This document shows, piece after piece, positions 9,997-18,565 of a stretch of DNA of 64,000 nucleotides. The DNA is taken from NCBI RefSeq assembly GCF_004345665.1, contig NZ_SLWR01000007.1:310001-374000 (forward strand), written 5' to 3'. How positions within the stretch are numbered: the first letter of the stretch is position 1; every line of letters starts with the position of its first letter. Made by a program: the position numbers and the translations under genes. The notes beneath the pieces were generated by a model. That model searched no databases, was not told the origin of the DNA, and saw only the letters and a list, made by a program, of their open reading frames with translations. Origin of the DNA: Kribbella antiqua. Lineage in GTDB: Bacteria; Actinomycetota; Actinomycetes; Propionibacteriales; Kribbellaceae.

Positions 9997-11151
9997 GTGC
10001 GCGTATTGGTTCTGGGCGGTGACGGTTACCTAGGGTGGCCGACAGCACTTCATCTGTCAGACAGCGGCCATGAGACGGCCGTCCTCGACAACTTCGCCCG
10101 CCGGGGTTACGACCGCGAACTGGGCGTGCAGAGCCTGGTGCCGATTCAGGACCTCGACCTCCGGATAGCGGCCTGGGAGGAAGTCTCCGGCCGGCGGATT
10201 CCGTCGTACGTCGGTGATCTGCTCGACGCCGACTTCGTCTATACCGTGCTGCGCGAGTTCGAGCCGGACGCGATCGTGCACTTCGCCGAGCAGCGGGCGG
10301 CGCCGTACTCGATGATCGACCGCGAGCACGCGGTCTACACCCAGCACAACAACGTGGTCGGCACGCTGAACCTGATGTACGCCATGGCCGAGATCAACCC
10401 GGACATCCATCTGGTCAAGCTCGGCACGATGGGCGAGTACGGGACGCCGAACATCGACATCGAGGAAGGCTGGCTCGAGGTCGAGCACAACGGGCGCAAG
10501 GACCGGATGCTCTACCCGAAGAAGCCGGGCTCGTTCTACCACCTGAGCAAGGTGCACGACTCGCACAACCTCGAGTTCGGCTGCCGGGTCTGGGGGCTGC
10601 GGGTCACCGACCTCAACCAGGGCGTCGTCTATGGGCAGCAGACCGACCAGACCGTCCGGGACGCGCGGCTGGCGACGCGGTTCGACTACGACGCCGTGTT
10701 CGGCACTGTGCTCAACCGCTTCGTCATCCAGGCCGTGCTCGGTGAGCCGCTGACCGTCTACGGCACCGGCCACCAGATCCGCGGCTTCCTGGACATCCGG
10801 GATACCGTCGAGTGCATCCGGCTCGCGGTCGAGAACCCGGCCGACGCCGGCGAGTTCCGGGTGTTCAACCAGATGACCGAGAGCTACTCGGTCGCCGAGC
10901 TCGCCCAGCACGTCGCGGACTGCTTCCCCGGCCCGGTCCAGGTCGAGCAGCTCGACAACCCGCGGGTCGAGCAGGCCGAGCACTATTACAACGTGAAGCA
11001 CACCGGACTGGTCGGCCTCGGCCTGCAGCCGCACCTGCTCTCCGACACCCTGATCGACTCGATGTTCGACATCGTCGCCGCCAACAAAGACCGCGTCGAC
11101 CACGCCGCCCTGCTACCGACCGTGAAGTGGCGCGGCCACCTCAAGTCCTAG
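9997..11151 (+). CDS. SqdB/SQD1-like UDP-sulfoquinovose synthase family protein
   Basis: This 384-residue extended SDR carries the features of UDP-sulfoquinovose synthase. These are the Rossmann motif GGDGYLGWP at the start, TMGEYGTPNIDIEEG in the substrate loop, and PKKPGSFYHLSKVHDS with the Tyr-Lys catalytic pair. The family joins sulfite to UDP-glucose for sulfolipid or sulfated glycans. The GTG at 9997 follows GGAAGGCGG. The stop overlaps the stop of the opposing VOC gene in the four bases CTAG. No sulfolipid transferase (SqdX type) is visible here, so the end product is unknown; a sulfosugar in a surface glycan is an inference. Confidence 0.85.
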   Translation: MRVLVLGGDGYLGWPTALHLSDSGHETAVLDNFARRGYDRELGVQSLVPIQDLDLRIAAWEEVSGRRIPSYVGDLLDADFVYTVLREFEPDAIVHFAEQRAAPYSMIDREHAVYTQHNNVVGTLNLMYAMAEINPDIHLVKLGTMGEYGTPNIDIEEGWLEVEHNGRKDRMLYPKKPGSFYHLSKVHDSHNLEFGCRVWGLRVTDLNQGVVYGQQTDQTVRDARLATRFDYDAVFGTVLNRFVIQAVLGEPLTVYGTGHQIRGFLDIRDTVECIRLAVENPADAGEFRVFNQMTESYSVAELAQHVADCFPGPVQVEQLDNPRVEQAEHYYNVKHTGLVGLGLQPHLLSDTLIDSMFDIVAANKDRVDHAALLPTVKWRGHLKS

Positions 11152-11504
11152 ACGAACAAGCAGAAGATGTGGCCGACCGGGTCGGCGTACACCCGGACGT
11201 CGGCTTGCGGCTGGAAGTCCTGCAGCCGGGCGCCGAGAGAGGTCGCGTGTTCATGCGCGGCCTCCAGGTCGTCCACCTTGAAGTCCAGGTGCAATTGCAT
11301 CTGCTGCTTCTCGGTCTCACTCGGCCAGGACGGCGTCCGGTAGTTCGGCTCCAACTGGAACGACAACTTGGTGTCGTTCGGGCCGACCGCGGTCGCCCAC
11401 GTCGCGTCGTCGTCATCCAGCTTCCAACCGAGCAGCTCGCAGTAGAATCTGGCGAGTTGCTGCGGGTCCGGCGCGTCCAGCACTACTCCCTTGAGTGGAA
11501 TCAT
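11148..11504 (-). CDS. VOC superfamily (glyoxalase/bleomycin resistance) protein
   Basis: This 118-residue protein has two beta-alpha-beta-beta-beta units. It opens MIPLKGVVLDAPDPQQLARF and ends with ADPVGHIFCLFV, the usual VOC C-terminal strand. Its role could be metal-dependent enzyme or ligand binding; no specific substrate can be assigned. The ATG at 11504 is preceded by GAGGAAG. It lies downstream of the methyltransferase with a 10-base gap and may share its transcript. Confidence 0.8.
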   Translation of the reverse strand: MIPLKGVVLDAPDPQQLARFYCELLGWKLDDDDATWATAVGPNDTKLSFQLEPNYRTPSWPSETEKQQMQLHLDFKVDDLEAAHEHATSLGARLQDFQPQADVRVYADPVGHIFCLFV

Positions 11505-11514
11505 CTTCCTCACG

Positions 11515-12237
11515 CTAGCGGCGGCCACCGACAAGCAGCGTCGGCAGTACGGCGAGGAAGCGGTCCCGCCGGCCACGATCCGCCTGCTCGGCCAGCCACC
11601 CGTCGGCATCCTCCTGCGTTATCAGCGCCTTCTCGACCGCCGCCGCGGCCGCTGCATCGAGCTGTCGCGCCATCACGTCGTGGTCCGTGACCACTTCCGT
11701 GCGTACGACGACCTCCACGTCGCGGAAGCCCGCGTCGAGCAGCAGATCCCGGAGGCTGCGGGCGGCGCGTGGTGCGACGGACCGCGACTCCAGCCCGAGC
11801 AGGACGACGTCGGTCAGGTCCTGGTCGTCGCTGTCGATGAGCAGGAAGCCGTAGTCCTGCCCGCCGAGCACGATCCGTCCACCCGGACGGATCACCCTGC
11901 GGGCCTCAGCCACCGTGGGCACCGGGTCCTCGAGCAGGTGGAAGAGGCGGACCGCCCGATAGCCGTCCACCGACTCGTTCTCCAGCGGCAGCTCGTCGGA
12001 ATGTGCCACGTGAAACATCGCATCGGGCATCCGCTCTCGGGCCGCCGCGATCGCCTCGGGGTCGGCGTCCACTCCGGTCACCTTCAGGCCGGCCGCCGTG
12101 AGGTCGGCGACCGCATGCCCGGCTCCGCAGCCGACGTCGACACAGATGCCGCCGGGCTTGAGGTCCAGCAGCCGGTACGACTCCGCCCGGAGCTCCACTG
12201 CTCCGGGCCGCTCCTCGATCCGTTCCAGAAAGCTCAT
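11515..12237 (-). CDS. Class I SAM-dependent methyltransferase
   Basis: This 240-residue methyltransferase has motif I VDVGCGAGHAVADL (about residues 32-45), an acidic GVDADPEAI motif II and a GGRIVLGG post-motif near residue 130. The substrate is unknown. I choose ATG 12237 because the upstream in-frame GTG at 12264 lies inside a 20-base perfect palindrome that looks like an operator. The gene diverges from the VOC gene at 12341 and precedes another VOC gene, so the cluster may serve detoxification or small-molecule modification. Confidence 0.82.
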   Translation of the reverse strand: MSFLERIEERPGAVELRAESYRLLDLKPGGICVDVGCGAGHAVADLTAAGLKVTGVDADPEAIAAARERMPDAMFHVAHSDELPLENESVDGYRAVRLFHLLEDPVPTVAEARRVIRPGGRIVLGGQDYGFLLIDSDDQDLTDVVLLGLESRSVAPRAARSLRDLLLDAGFRDVEVVVRTEVVTDHDVMARQLDAAAAAAVEKALITQEDADGWLAEQADRGRRDRFLAVLPTLLVGGRR

Positions 12238-12251
12238 GACTCTACGCTGCA

Positions 12252-12271
12252 ACTTCAGGTCCACCTGAAGT
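12252..12271. promoter_or_regulatory. 20-bp perfect inverted repeat, probable operator
   Basis: ACTTCAGGT and ACCTGAAGT flank a CC centre, forming ACTTCAGGTCCACCTGAAGT. It sits 14 bases upstream of the methyltransferase ATG and 69 bases upstream of the divergent VOC gene. Size and symmetry fit a MerR-type or similar dimeric repressor/activator site. No regulator gene is adjacent. Confidence 0.6.
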
Positions 12272-12340
12272 CAACTGTCACATTTCCGCCCGCCACACGT
12301 CAGCCTGGGTGTCAGAACCTTTCGAGCCAGGAGGCCGGAG

Positions 12341-12721
12341 ATGAAGTTCGCCAAGACAGTCGTGTACGTCGAGGACGCCAAGGCGTCGATCGAGTTCTTC
12401 GAGCGTGCGTTCGGGTGGAAGGGCACGTACTGGGACCAGGGTGCCGGTGAGGTGGAGGCCGGAGAGACCAAGATCGCGTTCGCGAACTACGCGGTCGGTC
12501 AGAGTCACCTGCCGGAGCCGCACACGGTCGGCAAGCCCGGCACGGTCGCGTTCGAGCTCTCGCTGGTCAGCGACGACGTCGACGGCGACTTCCGGCGGGC
12601 CGTCGAGGCAGGCGCGGAGCCGCTGAAGGAGCCGGAGAAGATGCCGTGGGGGCAGGTTTCGTCGTACCTCCGCTGCCCCGACGGCACCATCATCGATCTC
12701 GCGTCGCCTGCCGGCTACTAG
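12341..12721 (+). CDS. VOC superfamily protein
   Basis: This 126-residue VOC-fold protein begins MKFAKTVVYVEDAKASIEFF and ends with RCPDGTIIDLASP, which corresponds to the second metal/ligand strand. A strong AGGAGGCCGGAG precedes the ATG. It diverges from the methyltransferase across a short intergenic region with a palindrome. Its stop overlaps the opposing racemase-like gene by four bases. Glyoxalase or dioxygenase activity is possible but unproven. Confidence 0.83.
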   Translation: MKFAKTVVYVEDAKASIEFFERAFGWKGTYWDQGAGEVEAGETKIAFANYAVGQSHLPEPHTVGKPGTVAFELSLVSDDVDGDFRRAVEAGAEPLKEPEKMPWGQVSSYLRCPDGTIIDLASPAGY

Positions 12722-13719
12722 TCCATCGACACCTTGTCGAAGTTGGTGGTGGTGTAGCGGACGTCGACGGTCACCTCGTCGCCGACCGCAGGCGGTGCCA
12801 CTGACGACGGCAGGAACAGCATGCTGGCCTGCATGTGCGGAGGCTCGGCGAACCAGCGCTGCTTGCCCTCTATCGTGAACGGCGACAGCGCCATGCCGGC
12901 CGCGTCCAGGCTGCCCTTCGCCATCGCGATCGCCCGCTGACGAACCGTGGCCGCCGCGGTCGGCGCCTCCAGGCCGACACCATGCGCGGTCCCGCCCGAG
13001 ACCACCAGGATGTGACCGTCACCGCTGACCCGGCGCTGCCGGTAGCCGACCCGCTCACCGCGGCGAACGGAGTGCACGTCGAGCACAGTCGCCTGCACCG
13101 ACAGCGCGCCGCGATCGCCGAGCCACAGCCCGGTGCCCATCCGCAGCTTCACGTTCTCGCCGATGTCGGTCAGCTTCTGCGACGGAACGTGCGACACCCA
13201 CAACGGACCTCGCCGTACCGCCTGGGCCGCCTTGCCGAGCTCCTGGGCCTCGCGGAGGTTGGCCGACGTACCGCCGGCACCCATCGGGAAGTGCAGTGAC
13301 CAGCCTTCGAACCTGATTCGGTCGAGCGCGTTGAGCAGCATCGTGTGCCGGAGTTCGCGGGCCCCGATCCCGTGCCGCCGCATCGAGGTCATCACCTCGA
13401 TCAGCACCCGGCTGCCGGCCGGGATCGACACCAGGTCGGCCAGCCGGCTGACCGTGTGGATCACGTTCTTGCTCTGCGGGATTTCCAGGAACGGCCGCCA
13501 CGGCGACAGTACGACGACGTCCTCACGCGGGTCGGGTGGCACCTCGAAGTACGTGCCGACCGCGACGGTCCGGGCGCCGAGGGCGCGCGACTCGGCCAGC
13601 AGGCGCTGGTTGCCGAAGCCGTAGCCGTTGCCCTTGGCGACCGGGATGATGTCGGGGTTCCACGTGGAACGGAGGTGTTCGCGCCATCGATCGGAATCGA
13701 CGTGCAGGACTAAGGGCAT
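12718..13719 (-). CDS. Alanine racemase-like fold-III PLP protein
   Basis: This 333-residue protein resembles alanine racemase. VAKGNGYGFG near residue 27 holds the expected PLP-binding lysine, and GERVGYRQR near residue 225 matches the motif with the second catalytic tyrosine. It is shorter than usual Alr proteins (about 360-390). It starts four bases after the FemX-type gene stop, so the pair should be one operon. The context points to peptidoglycan amino acid supply or cross-bridge building. Whether it racemises alanine is not certain. Confidence 0.8.
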   Translation of the reverse strand: MPLVLHVDSDRWREHLRSTWNPDIIPVAKGNGYGFGNQRLLAESRALGARTVAVGTYFEVPPDPREDVVVLSPWRPFLEIPQSKNVIHTVSRLADLVSIPAGSRVLIEVMTSMRRHGIGARELRHTMLLNALDRIRFEGWSLHFPMGAGGTSANLREAQELGKAAQAVRRGPLWVSHVPSQKLTDIGENVKLRMGTGLWLGDRGALSVQATVLDVHSVRRGERVGYRQRRVSGDGHILVVSGGTAHGVGLEAPTAAATVRQRAIAMAKGSLDAAGMALSPFTIEGKQRWFAEPPHMQASMLFLPSSVAPPAVGDEVTVDVRYTTTNFDKVSMD

Positions 13720-13723
13720 GGTG

Positions 13724-14854
13724 TCAACGCCGTCTCATGTAGAGGTCGAATGCGGTGTAGAGCGCCTTGTTCAACGGCAGATCCCACTCACCGACGTACT
13801 CGACGGCCTCGCCGCCGGTGCCGACCTTGAACTGGATCAACCCGACGTGCGGGTCGTTCGGGTCCAAGGTGTCGGTGATGCCCCGTAGGTCGTACACGGA
13901 CGCGCCCGCCGCGAGTGCGTCCGACATCATTCGCCACTGGATCGCGTTGGATCCACGGACGTCTCGCTTGGCGGTCGAGCTGGCCCCGTAGGAGTACCAG
14001 GAGTGACCGCCGACCCGGACCCAGATCGTCGACGCGACCAGATCGCCTTCGTGATAGGCGTTGTAGATCCGGAAGTCACAGCAGTCGGCGGGCTGGTTCG
14101 CCATCGCCGCGTGCATCTTCTCGAAGTACGGCAGCGGCCGCGGGGTGAAGTGGTCCCGCTCGGCCGTCTCGAGGTACAAAGCATGGAACGCCTTCAGGTC
14201 CTCGACGCCGCCCTGCGTCACCTCGACGCCGGCCTTCTCGGCCTTCTTGATGTTGCGCCGCCAGAGCTGGTTCATGCCCTTGAGCAGGTCGTCCTGGTTG
14301 CGGCCGGCCAGCGGGACCTGGAAGACGTACTGCGGCTGTCCGGCCGCGAAGCCTTCGCCGACGCGCGGCGCCTTCCAGCCGAGCGCCCGCAGTTGCTCGG
14401 CGACTCTGGCACCGGACGGCTCGATCGCGTCCGCGCGTACGTCGCCGAGCTTCGGCTGCTGGCCGGCGGCGATCGCGTCCTTGATCGTCTTCGCGCCCCA
14501 GCGCCGAGTCGCCACCGGCGGGCCCATCCGGACGCCGAAGGCGCCCTGCTGCTGGGTGTGCGCGGCGAGCGGGCGCAGGTACCGGCCGAGGTCGATCGCG
14601 TCCCAGTCGATCACCGGACCTTCGGGCAGATAGGCGAGGTACCGCTTCACCTTCGGCATCTGCCGGTAGAGCACCAGACCGGCGCCGACGAGTTCGTCCG
14701 GCTTGGCCGGGTCGTACCAGCCGAGCGACTCCGCCTTCCACTCGCTCTTCACCGCCGCCCACCCAGGGGTCTGCAGGAAGCTCGCCGACGGTTGCGTCGC
14801 GATGTACGCGGCATGGTCGTCGGCCGAGATGGTCCGGATACTCAAGTCACTCAC
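13724..14854 (-). CDS. FemX/FemAB-type peptidoglycan bridge aminoacyltransferase
   Basis: This 376-residue FemAB-family enzyme transfers an aminoacyl group from tRNA to the lipid II stem peptide. Two GNAT-like domains are visible. Signature stretches include QTPGWAAVKSEW near residue 30 and a C-terminal YDLRGITDTLDPNDP motif. A paired-helix arm common in the family is less clear here. Actinobacteria with LL-diaminopimelate and a glycine bridge use such an enzyme for the first glycine, and a homologue occurs in this rpsF-dnaB neighbourhood in Streptomyces. The start is GTG. It is followed four bases later by the racemase-like gene. Confidence 0.85.
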   Translation of the reverse strand: MSDLSIRTISADDHAAYIATQPSASFLQTPGWAAVKSEWKAESLGWYDPAKPDELVGAGLVLYRQMPKVKRYLAYLPEGPVIDWDAIDLGRYLRPLAAHTQQQGAFGVRMGPPVATRRWGAKTIKDAIAAGQQPKLGDVRADAIEPSGARVAEQLRALGWKAPRVGEGFAAGQPQYVFQVPLAGRNQDDLLKGMNQLWRRNIKKAEKAGVEVTQGGVEDLKAFHALYLETAERDHFTPRPLPYFEKMHAAMANQPADCCDFRIYNAYHEGDLVASTIWVRVGGHSWYSYGASSTAKRDVRGSNAIQWRMMSDALAAGASVYDLRGITDTLDPNDPHVGLIQFKVGTGGEAVEYVGEWDLPLNKALYTAFDLYMRRR

Positions 14855-14982
14855 GGTCGGTCAGGTTACCGGCCCGGAGCCTCAGACCGTAGCCGAGCCG
14901 GTGTCCTGCCGCACTCACCTTGAGCACGCACCAACCACCAAGAGCCCCTCGAAATGGTTGAGCTGTGCTCAAGGTCGTGCGG

Positions 14983-15900
14983 TCAGCGTGCCAGCAGCTG
15001 CTCCGAGAGGTCCCAGAGGCGGGTGGCAGATTCGGGGTCGAGCGCGTAGGCCGCGACGCCACTGAATTCCTCACCGGTGTTGGGCACGGCCTCGTTGTTG
15101 TCCTCGAAGTACCGGCCAGTGACGCCATCGATCAGCGGCGACGCGGCGAGCAGCACCGAGGTCGACGCACCCTGCTCAGTGGTCTTCCACTGGAACCTGT
15201 CCCAGCCCTTCTGCGCCTCAGGGTCCACATGCCGCTGCAAGGCGGTCCGGATTCCGCCTGGCATCAGTGCGTTGGCGATGATCCCGTCACTCGCCCACCG
15301 CTTGGCCGCCTCGACGGCGAACAGCACGTTGGCCGTCTTCGACTGCCCGTACGCCGCCCATTCGTCGTACGGGCGGTTGTCGAAGTGGAGGTCGTCGAAG
15401 ACGACGTCCGAGCGCAGATGCGCGCTGGAGCTGACAGAGACGATGCGGGCGTTGCCTGCTTGTGTCAGCGCTTCGTGCAGGCCGACTGTGAGGCCGAAGT
15501 GGCCAAGATGGTTGGTGGCGAACTGGTGCTCCCAGCCTTCGGGGGTGCGGTTGAGCGGCTCGGCCATCACGCCGGCGTTGTTCACCAGGATGTGCAGCGG
15601 GCCGGTCCAGTTCTTGGCGAACGCCTGCACCGACTCGCGGTCGGCGAGCTCGAGCGGCGCGACGAAGACGTGGTTGTTGCCGGTCGTCTCGATGATGTCC
15701 GCCGCGGTGCGTTCGCCGGCGGCGGTGTTGCGTACGGCGAGGGTGACCTCGGCGCCCGCGGACGCGAGGGCCCGGGCGGTCTCGACGCCGATGCCAGACG
15801 CGCCGCCGGTGACGACCGCGCGGCGGCCGGTGAGGTCGACGCCGGCGATCACGTCGGCGGCTGTCGAGTCATGCGTGAAAGGAGTAGTGATCCTGCTCAT
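14983..15900 (-). CDS. Short-chain dehydrogenase/reductase (retinol dehydrogenase-like)
   Basis: This 305-residue SDR has TGGASGIG (cofactor-binding glycines, about residues 31-38), NNAGV near 110, a catalytic serine in SVSSSAHL and YGQSK near 180. It looks like the large light-dependent/retinol-dehydrogenase-like SDRs and probably uses NADP(H). It diverges from a TetR gene, and the shared 129-base region holds two tandem inverted repeats, so it is probably the main target of that repressor. The substrate is unknown. Confidence 0.85.
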   Translation of the reverse strand: MSRITTPFTHDSTAADVIAGVDLTGRRAVVTGGASGIGVETARALASAGAEVTLAVRNTAAGERTAADIIETTGNNHVFVAPLELADRESVQAFAKNWTGPLHILVNNAGVMAEPLNRTPEGWEHQFATNHLGHFGLTVGLHEALTQAGNARIVSVSSSAHLRSDVVFDDLHFDNRPYDEWAAYGQSKTANVLFAVEAAKRWASDGIIANALMPGGIRTALQRHVDPEAQKGWDRFQWKTTEQGASTSVLLAASPLIDGVTGRYFEDNNEAVPNTGEEFSGVAAYALDPESATRLWDLSEQLLAR

Positions 15901-15928
15901 CAGGGTTCCTGTTCTGCGAGCTACGCTG

Positions 15929-15949
15929 TAACCGGAGGAACCTCCGGAT
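15929..15949. promoter_or_regulatory. TetR-type operator, copy 1
   Basis: TAACCGGAGG and CCTCCGG flank AA. It lies 28 bases upstream of the SDR start and forms a pair with a near-identical site 30 bases away. Confidence 0.65.
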
Positions 15950-15958
15950 GAATCCAGT

Positions 15959-15980
15959 TAACTGGAGGGACCTCCGGTTA
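15959..15980. promoter_or_regulatory. TetR-type operator, copy 2
   Basis: TAACTGGAGG and CCTCCGGTTA flank GA with one mismatch. The two copies start 30 bases apart, about three helical turns. They lie between the divergent SDR and TetR genes, fitting control of both. Confidence 0.65.
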
Positions 15981-16029
15981 TCAAGTCCGCTAGGTTTGCT
16001 GGTTCGAGGAACGGTGTGAGGAGGGGGAG

Positions 16030-16599
16030 ATGACGGGGACGGGCGGCCGCCCGCTGCGCGCCGACGCACAGCGCAACCGGGACCAGATCCTGGCCGCCGC
16101 GGCGCGGGCGTTCTCGACGTGCGGGCTGGAGGCGACGCTGGAGGGCATCGCGAGGGACGCCGGCGTCGGCATCGGCACGCTCTACCGCCACTTCCCGACC
16201 CGCGAGCTGCTGATCGAGGCGGCATACCGGAACGAGCTCGCCGCGGTCTGCGACGCCGCGCCCGAGCTGCTCGACTCGCTCCCACCGGCCGAGGCGCTGC
16301 GGGCCTGGATGGGGCGCTTCATCGACTACATGACCCGCAAGCTGGGCATGGCCGACGCGCTCCGCGCCGTCACCGCCTCCGGCGCCAACCCGTACGCCCA
16401 GAGCCTCGAACTCCTGGTCGGCGCGATCAAGCCACTCCTGGAATCCGGCGCCGCCTCCGGCGAACTCCGCTCCGACGTCTCCGCCGAGGACGTACTCGTC
16501 AGCATCAGCGGCGTGGCCCTGGCCACCGGCAAGAACCGCGACCAGGCTGATCGCGCACTTGATCTCCTGCTGGACGGCCTTCGCTACCGCAGCTCCTAA
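16030..16599 (+). CDS. TetR family transcriptional regulator
   Basis: This 189-residue regulator has an N-terminal helix-turn-helix, with DAGVGIGTLYRHFPTREL as the recognition region (about residues 41-58). The C-terminal half is a helical ligand/dimer domain. A GAGGAGGGGAG ribosome binding site precedes the ATG. It diverges from the SDR at 15900, and two tandem inverted repeats in between are probably its operators. A second SDR follows ten bases downstream and may be co-transcribed. Confidence 0.88.
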   Translation: MTGTGGRPLRADAQRNRDQILAAAARAFSTCGLEATLEGIARDAGVGIGTLYRHFPTRELLIEAAYRNELAAVCDAAPELLDSLPPAEALRAWMGRFIDYMTRKLGMADALRAVTASGANPYAQSLELLVGAIKPLLESGAASGELRSDVSAEDVLVSISGVALATGKNRDQADRALDLLLDGLRYRSS

Positions 16600-16608
16600 G
16601 CTTGCGCG

Positions 16609-17325
16609 GTGCAGAAGGTCGCGTTGGTTACTGGTTCGGCATCGGGGATCGGAGCGGCGACGGCTCGCCGGTTGACGGCGGACGGCATGGTGGTCGCCGT
16701 TCATTCGCGGTCCAGTCGCGAGGCTGGCGAGGCCTTGGCCGAGGAGCTTGGTGGGGCTTATTTCCAGGCCGATCTGGGTGTCGATGTTGAGGCGGCTGAG
16801 CTGGTGCCGCGGGTGATGCGCGAGTACGGGCGTCTCGACGTACTGGTGAACAACGCCGGGATCAGCTGGCCGGTGCCGCATGCGGAGCTGGACGCGTTGA
16901 CCGCTGACGACTGGCGCCGGCTGCTCGACGTGAACCTGATCGCGCCATGGTTGTTGTGTACGGCGGCGTTGCCGGCGCTGCGCGAGTCCGGCGGATCCAT
17001 CGTGAATGTGACCAGCCACGCCGGCGTCCGGCCGAAGGGCAGCTCGATCGCGTACGCCGCTTCGAAGGCCGCGCTGAACCACGTCACGAAGTTGCTGGCC
17101 GCGGCGCTCGGGCCTGAGGTTCGGGTCAACGCGGTGGCGCCCGGACTCGTCGACACAGCCATGACAGCGGACTGGACCGCGGCTCAGGAGCTGTGGAAAA
17201 CCTCGAGCCCGATGCGCCGCGCGGCTCAGCCCGCGGACGTCGCCGACCTCATCTCGGCACTTGTCCACAACACCTATGTCACCGGCGAAGTAGTCCTCTT
17301 GGACGGTGGTCTCAACCTGCGCTGA
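16609..17325 (+). CDS. Short-chain dehydrogenase/reductase
   Basis: This 238-residue classical SDR has TGSASGIGAAT at the N-terminus, NNAGIS near residue 80, and the YAASKAALNH active-site tyrosine-lysine near 145. It ends with an LDGGLNLR C-terminus typical of FabG-like proteins. The GTG start lies ten bases after the TetR stop. The substrate is unknown. Confidence 0.85.
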   Translation: MQKVALVTGSASGIGAATARRLTADGMVVAVHSRSSREAGEALAEELGGAYFQADLGVDVEAAELVPRVMREYGRLDVLVNNAGISWPVPHAELDALTADDWRRLLDVNLIAPWLLCTAALPALRESGGSIVNVTSHAGVRPKGSSIAYAASKAALNHVTKLLAAALGPEVRVNAVAPGLVDTAMTADWTAAQELWKTSSPMRRAAQPADVADLISALVHNTYVTGEVVLLDGGLNLR

Positions 17326-17356
17326 TTCTGTCGGTGAGCACTCCTACGATCGCGGG

Positions 17357-18565
17357 ATGTCTTTGGGTCGAGACTTTCGCCGGTTGTGGGTCGCATTCAC
17401 CGTCAGCGCGATCGGATCGGCGGTCGGCCTCGGCGCCTTGCCGCTGATCGCCGTACTCGCGCTGGATGCCAGCACCTTTCAGGTCTCCATGCTCGCGGCG
17501 TTGTCGGCGCTCGCCGGTGCCGCGATCGCGTTGCCGATGGGCGATGTCATCGAGCAGCGGCGGAAGCGGCCGGTGATGATCACCGCGGATCTGGTCCGCT
17601 TCGTCGTACTGCTCTCGGTCCCGGTCGCGGCGGCGTTCGGCGTACTGACTTATCCACAGCTGTGCGTGGTTGGCGTCCTCCAGGCCGCCGCGTTGATCGC
17701 GTTCCAGGCGGCGAGTGGCGCGCATCTGAAGGCGCTGGTCCCGGCCGAGGGGCGGGCCGAGGCGAACAGCCGGTTCGAGCAGACGAACTGGATCTCGCTG
17801 AGCATCGGTCCGGCGATCGGCGGTGCGCTGGTCAGTCTCGTCGGTGCGACCGCAACCCTGGCGGTCGACGCGGTGTCGTTCCTGGGCTCGGCGCTCGGCA
17901 TCCGGCGGATCCAGCAGCCCGAGTCGGAACCGGTACGGCGGGACGGCAAGGCGGACATCACCGCGGGGTGGCGGTACATCCTTCGCCATCGGGGACTGGC
18001 GGCACTGTTCTGGACCTCGCAACTGTTCGGCGGGCCGGTGATGATGACGTCGCCGCTGCTGACGGTGTTCATGCTGCGCGACCTCGGGCTGGCGCCGTGG
18101 AGCTACGGGGTGATGCTCGCTGTGTCGTGTCTGGGTGGGGTGCTGGGCGCGCGGCTCGCGCCCTGGCTCACCGGCCGGTACGGACTGCATTGGATGCTGC
18201 TGGTGTTCGGCGTACTGCGGACTCCGTGGCTGTTGCTGTTCCCGTTGGCGCCGGATGGCTGGGGTGGATTCGTGCTGATCACCGCGGCCGAGACTTGCTT
18301 GCTGGTGGCCGCCGGTGCGTTCAACCCGTCGTTCGCGACGTACCGGATGGAGGTCACGGAGGACGGGTTCATGGCGCGGGTGGTGGGCGCGTGGTCGATC
18401 AGCTCGCGGTGTGTGCAGCCTGCGTTCATGGCACTGGGCGGCGTACTCGCGGCCTTGATCGGTCTGCGGGGTGCGCTGTGGGTCGCGGGCGCGTGTTGTC
18501 TGCTCAGCGCCTTCGTCCTGCCGTGGCGGGCGGCTAGACCAGCCCCATTGCCTGAGCCAGTCTGA
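17357..18565 (+). CDS. MFS transporter
   Basis: This 402-residue protein has about twelve membrane helices and resembles the MFS_3/enterobactin-exporter group. A typical loop motif IEQRRKRPVM follows the first pair of helices. It is probably a drug or metabolite exporter. ATG 17357 is chosen over GTG 17306, which would overlap the preceding SDR. Its 3' end overlaps the opposing Nudix gene by 32 bases. Confidence 0.83.
   Translation: MSLGRDFRRLWVAFTVSAIGSAVGLGALPLIAVLALDASTFQVSMLAALSALAGAAIALPMGDVIEQRRKRPVMITADLVRFVVLLSVPVAAAFGVLTYPQLCVVGVLQAAALIAFQAASGAHLKALVPAEGRAEANSRFEQTNWISLSIGPAIGGALVSLVGATATLAVDAVSFLGSALGIRRIQQPESEPVRRDGKADITAGWRYILRHRGLAALFWTSQLFGGPVMMTSPLLTVFMLRDLGLAPWSYGVMLAVSCLGGVLGARLAPWLTGRYGLHWMLLVFGVLRTPWLLLFPLAPDGWGGFVLITAAETCLLVAAGAFNPSFATYRMEVTEDGFMARVVGAWSISSRCVQPAFMALGGVLAALIGLRGALWVAGACCLLSAFVLPWRAARPAPLPEPV

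Noticed and set aside
12238..12264. GTG start at 12264 for the methyltransferase
   Set aside because: It falls within the 20-bp palindrome and adds nine residues without support; ATG 12237 is preferred.
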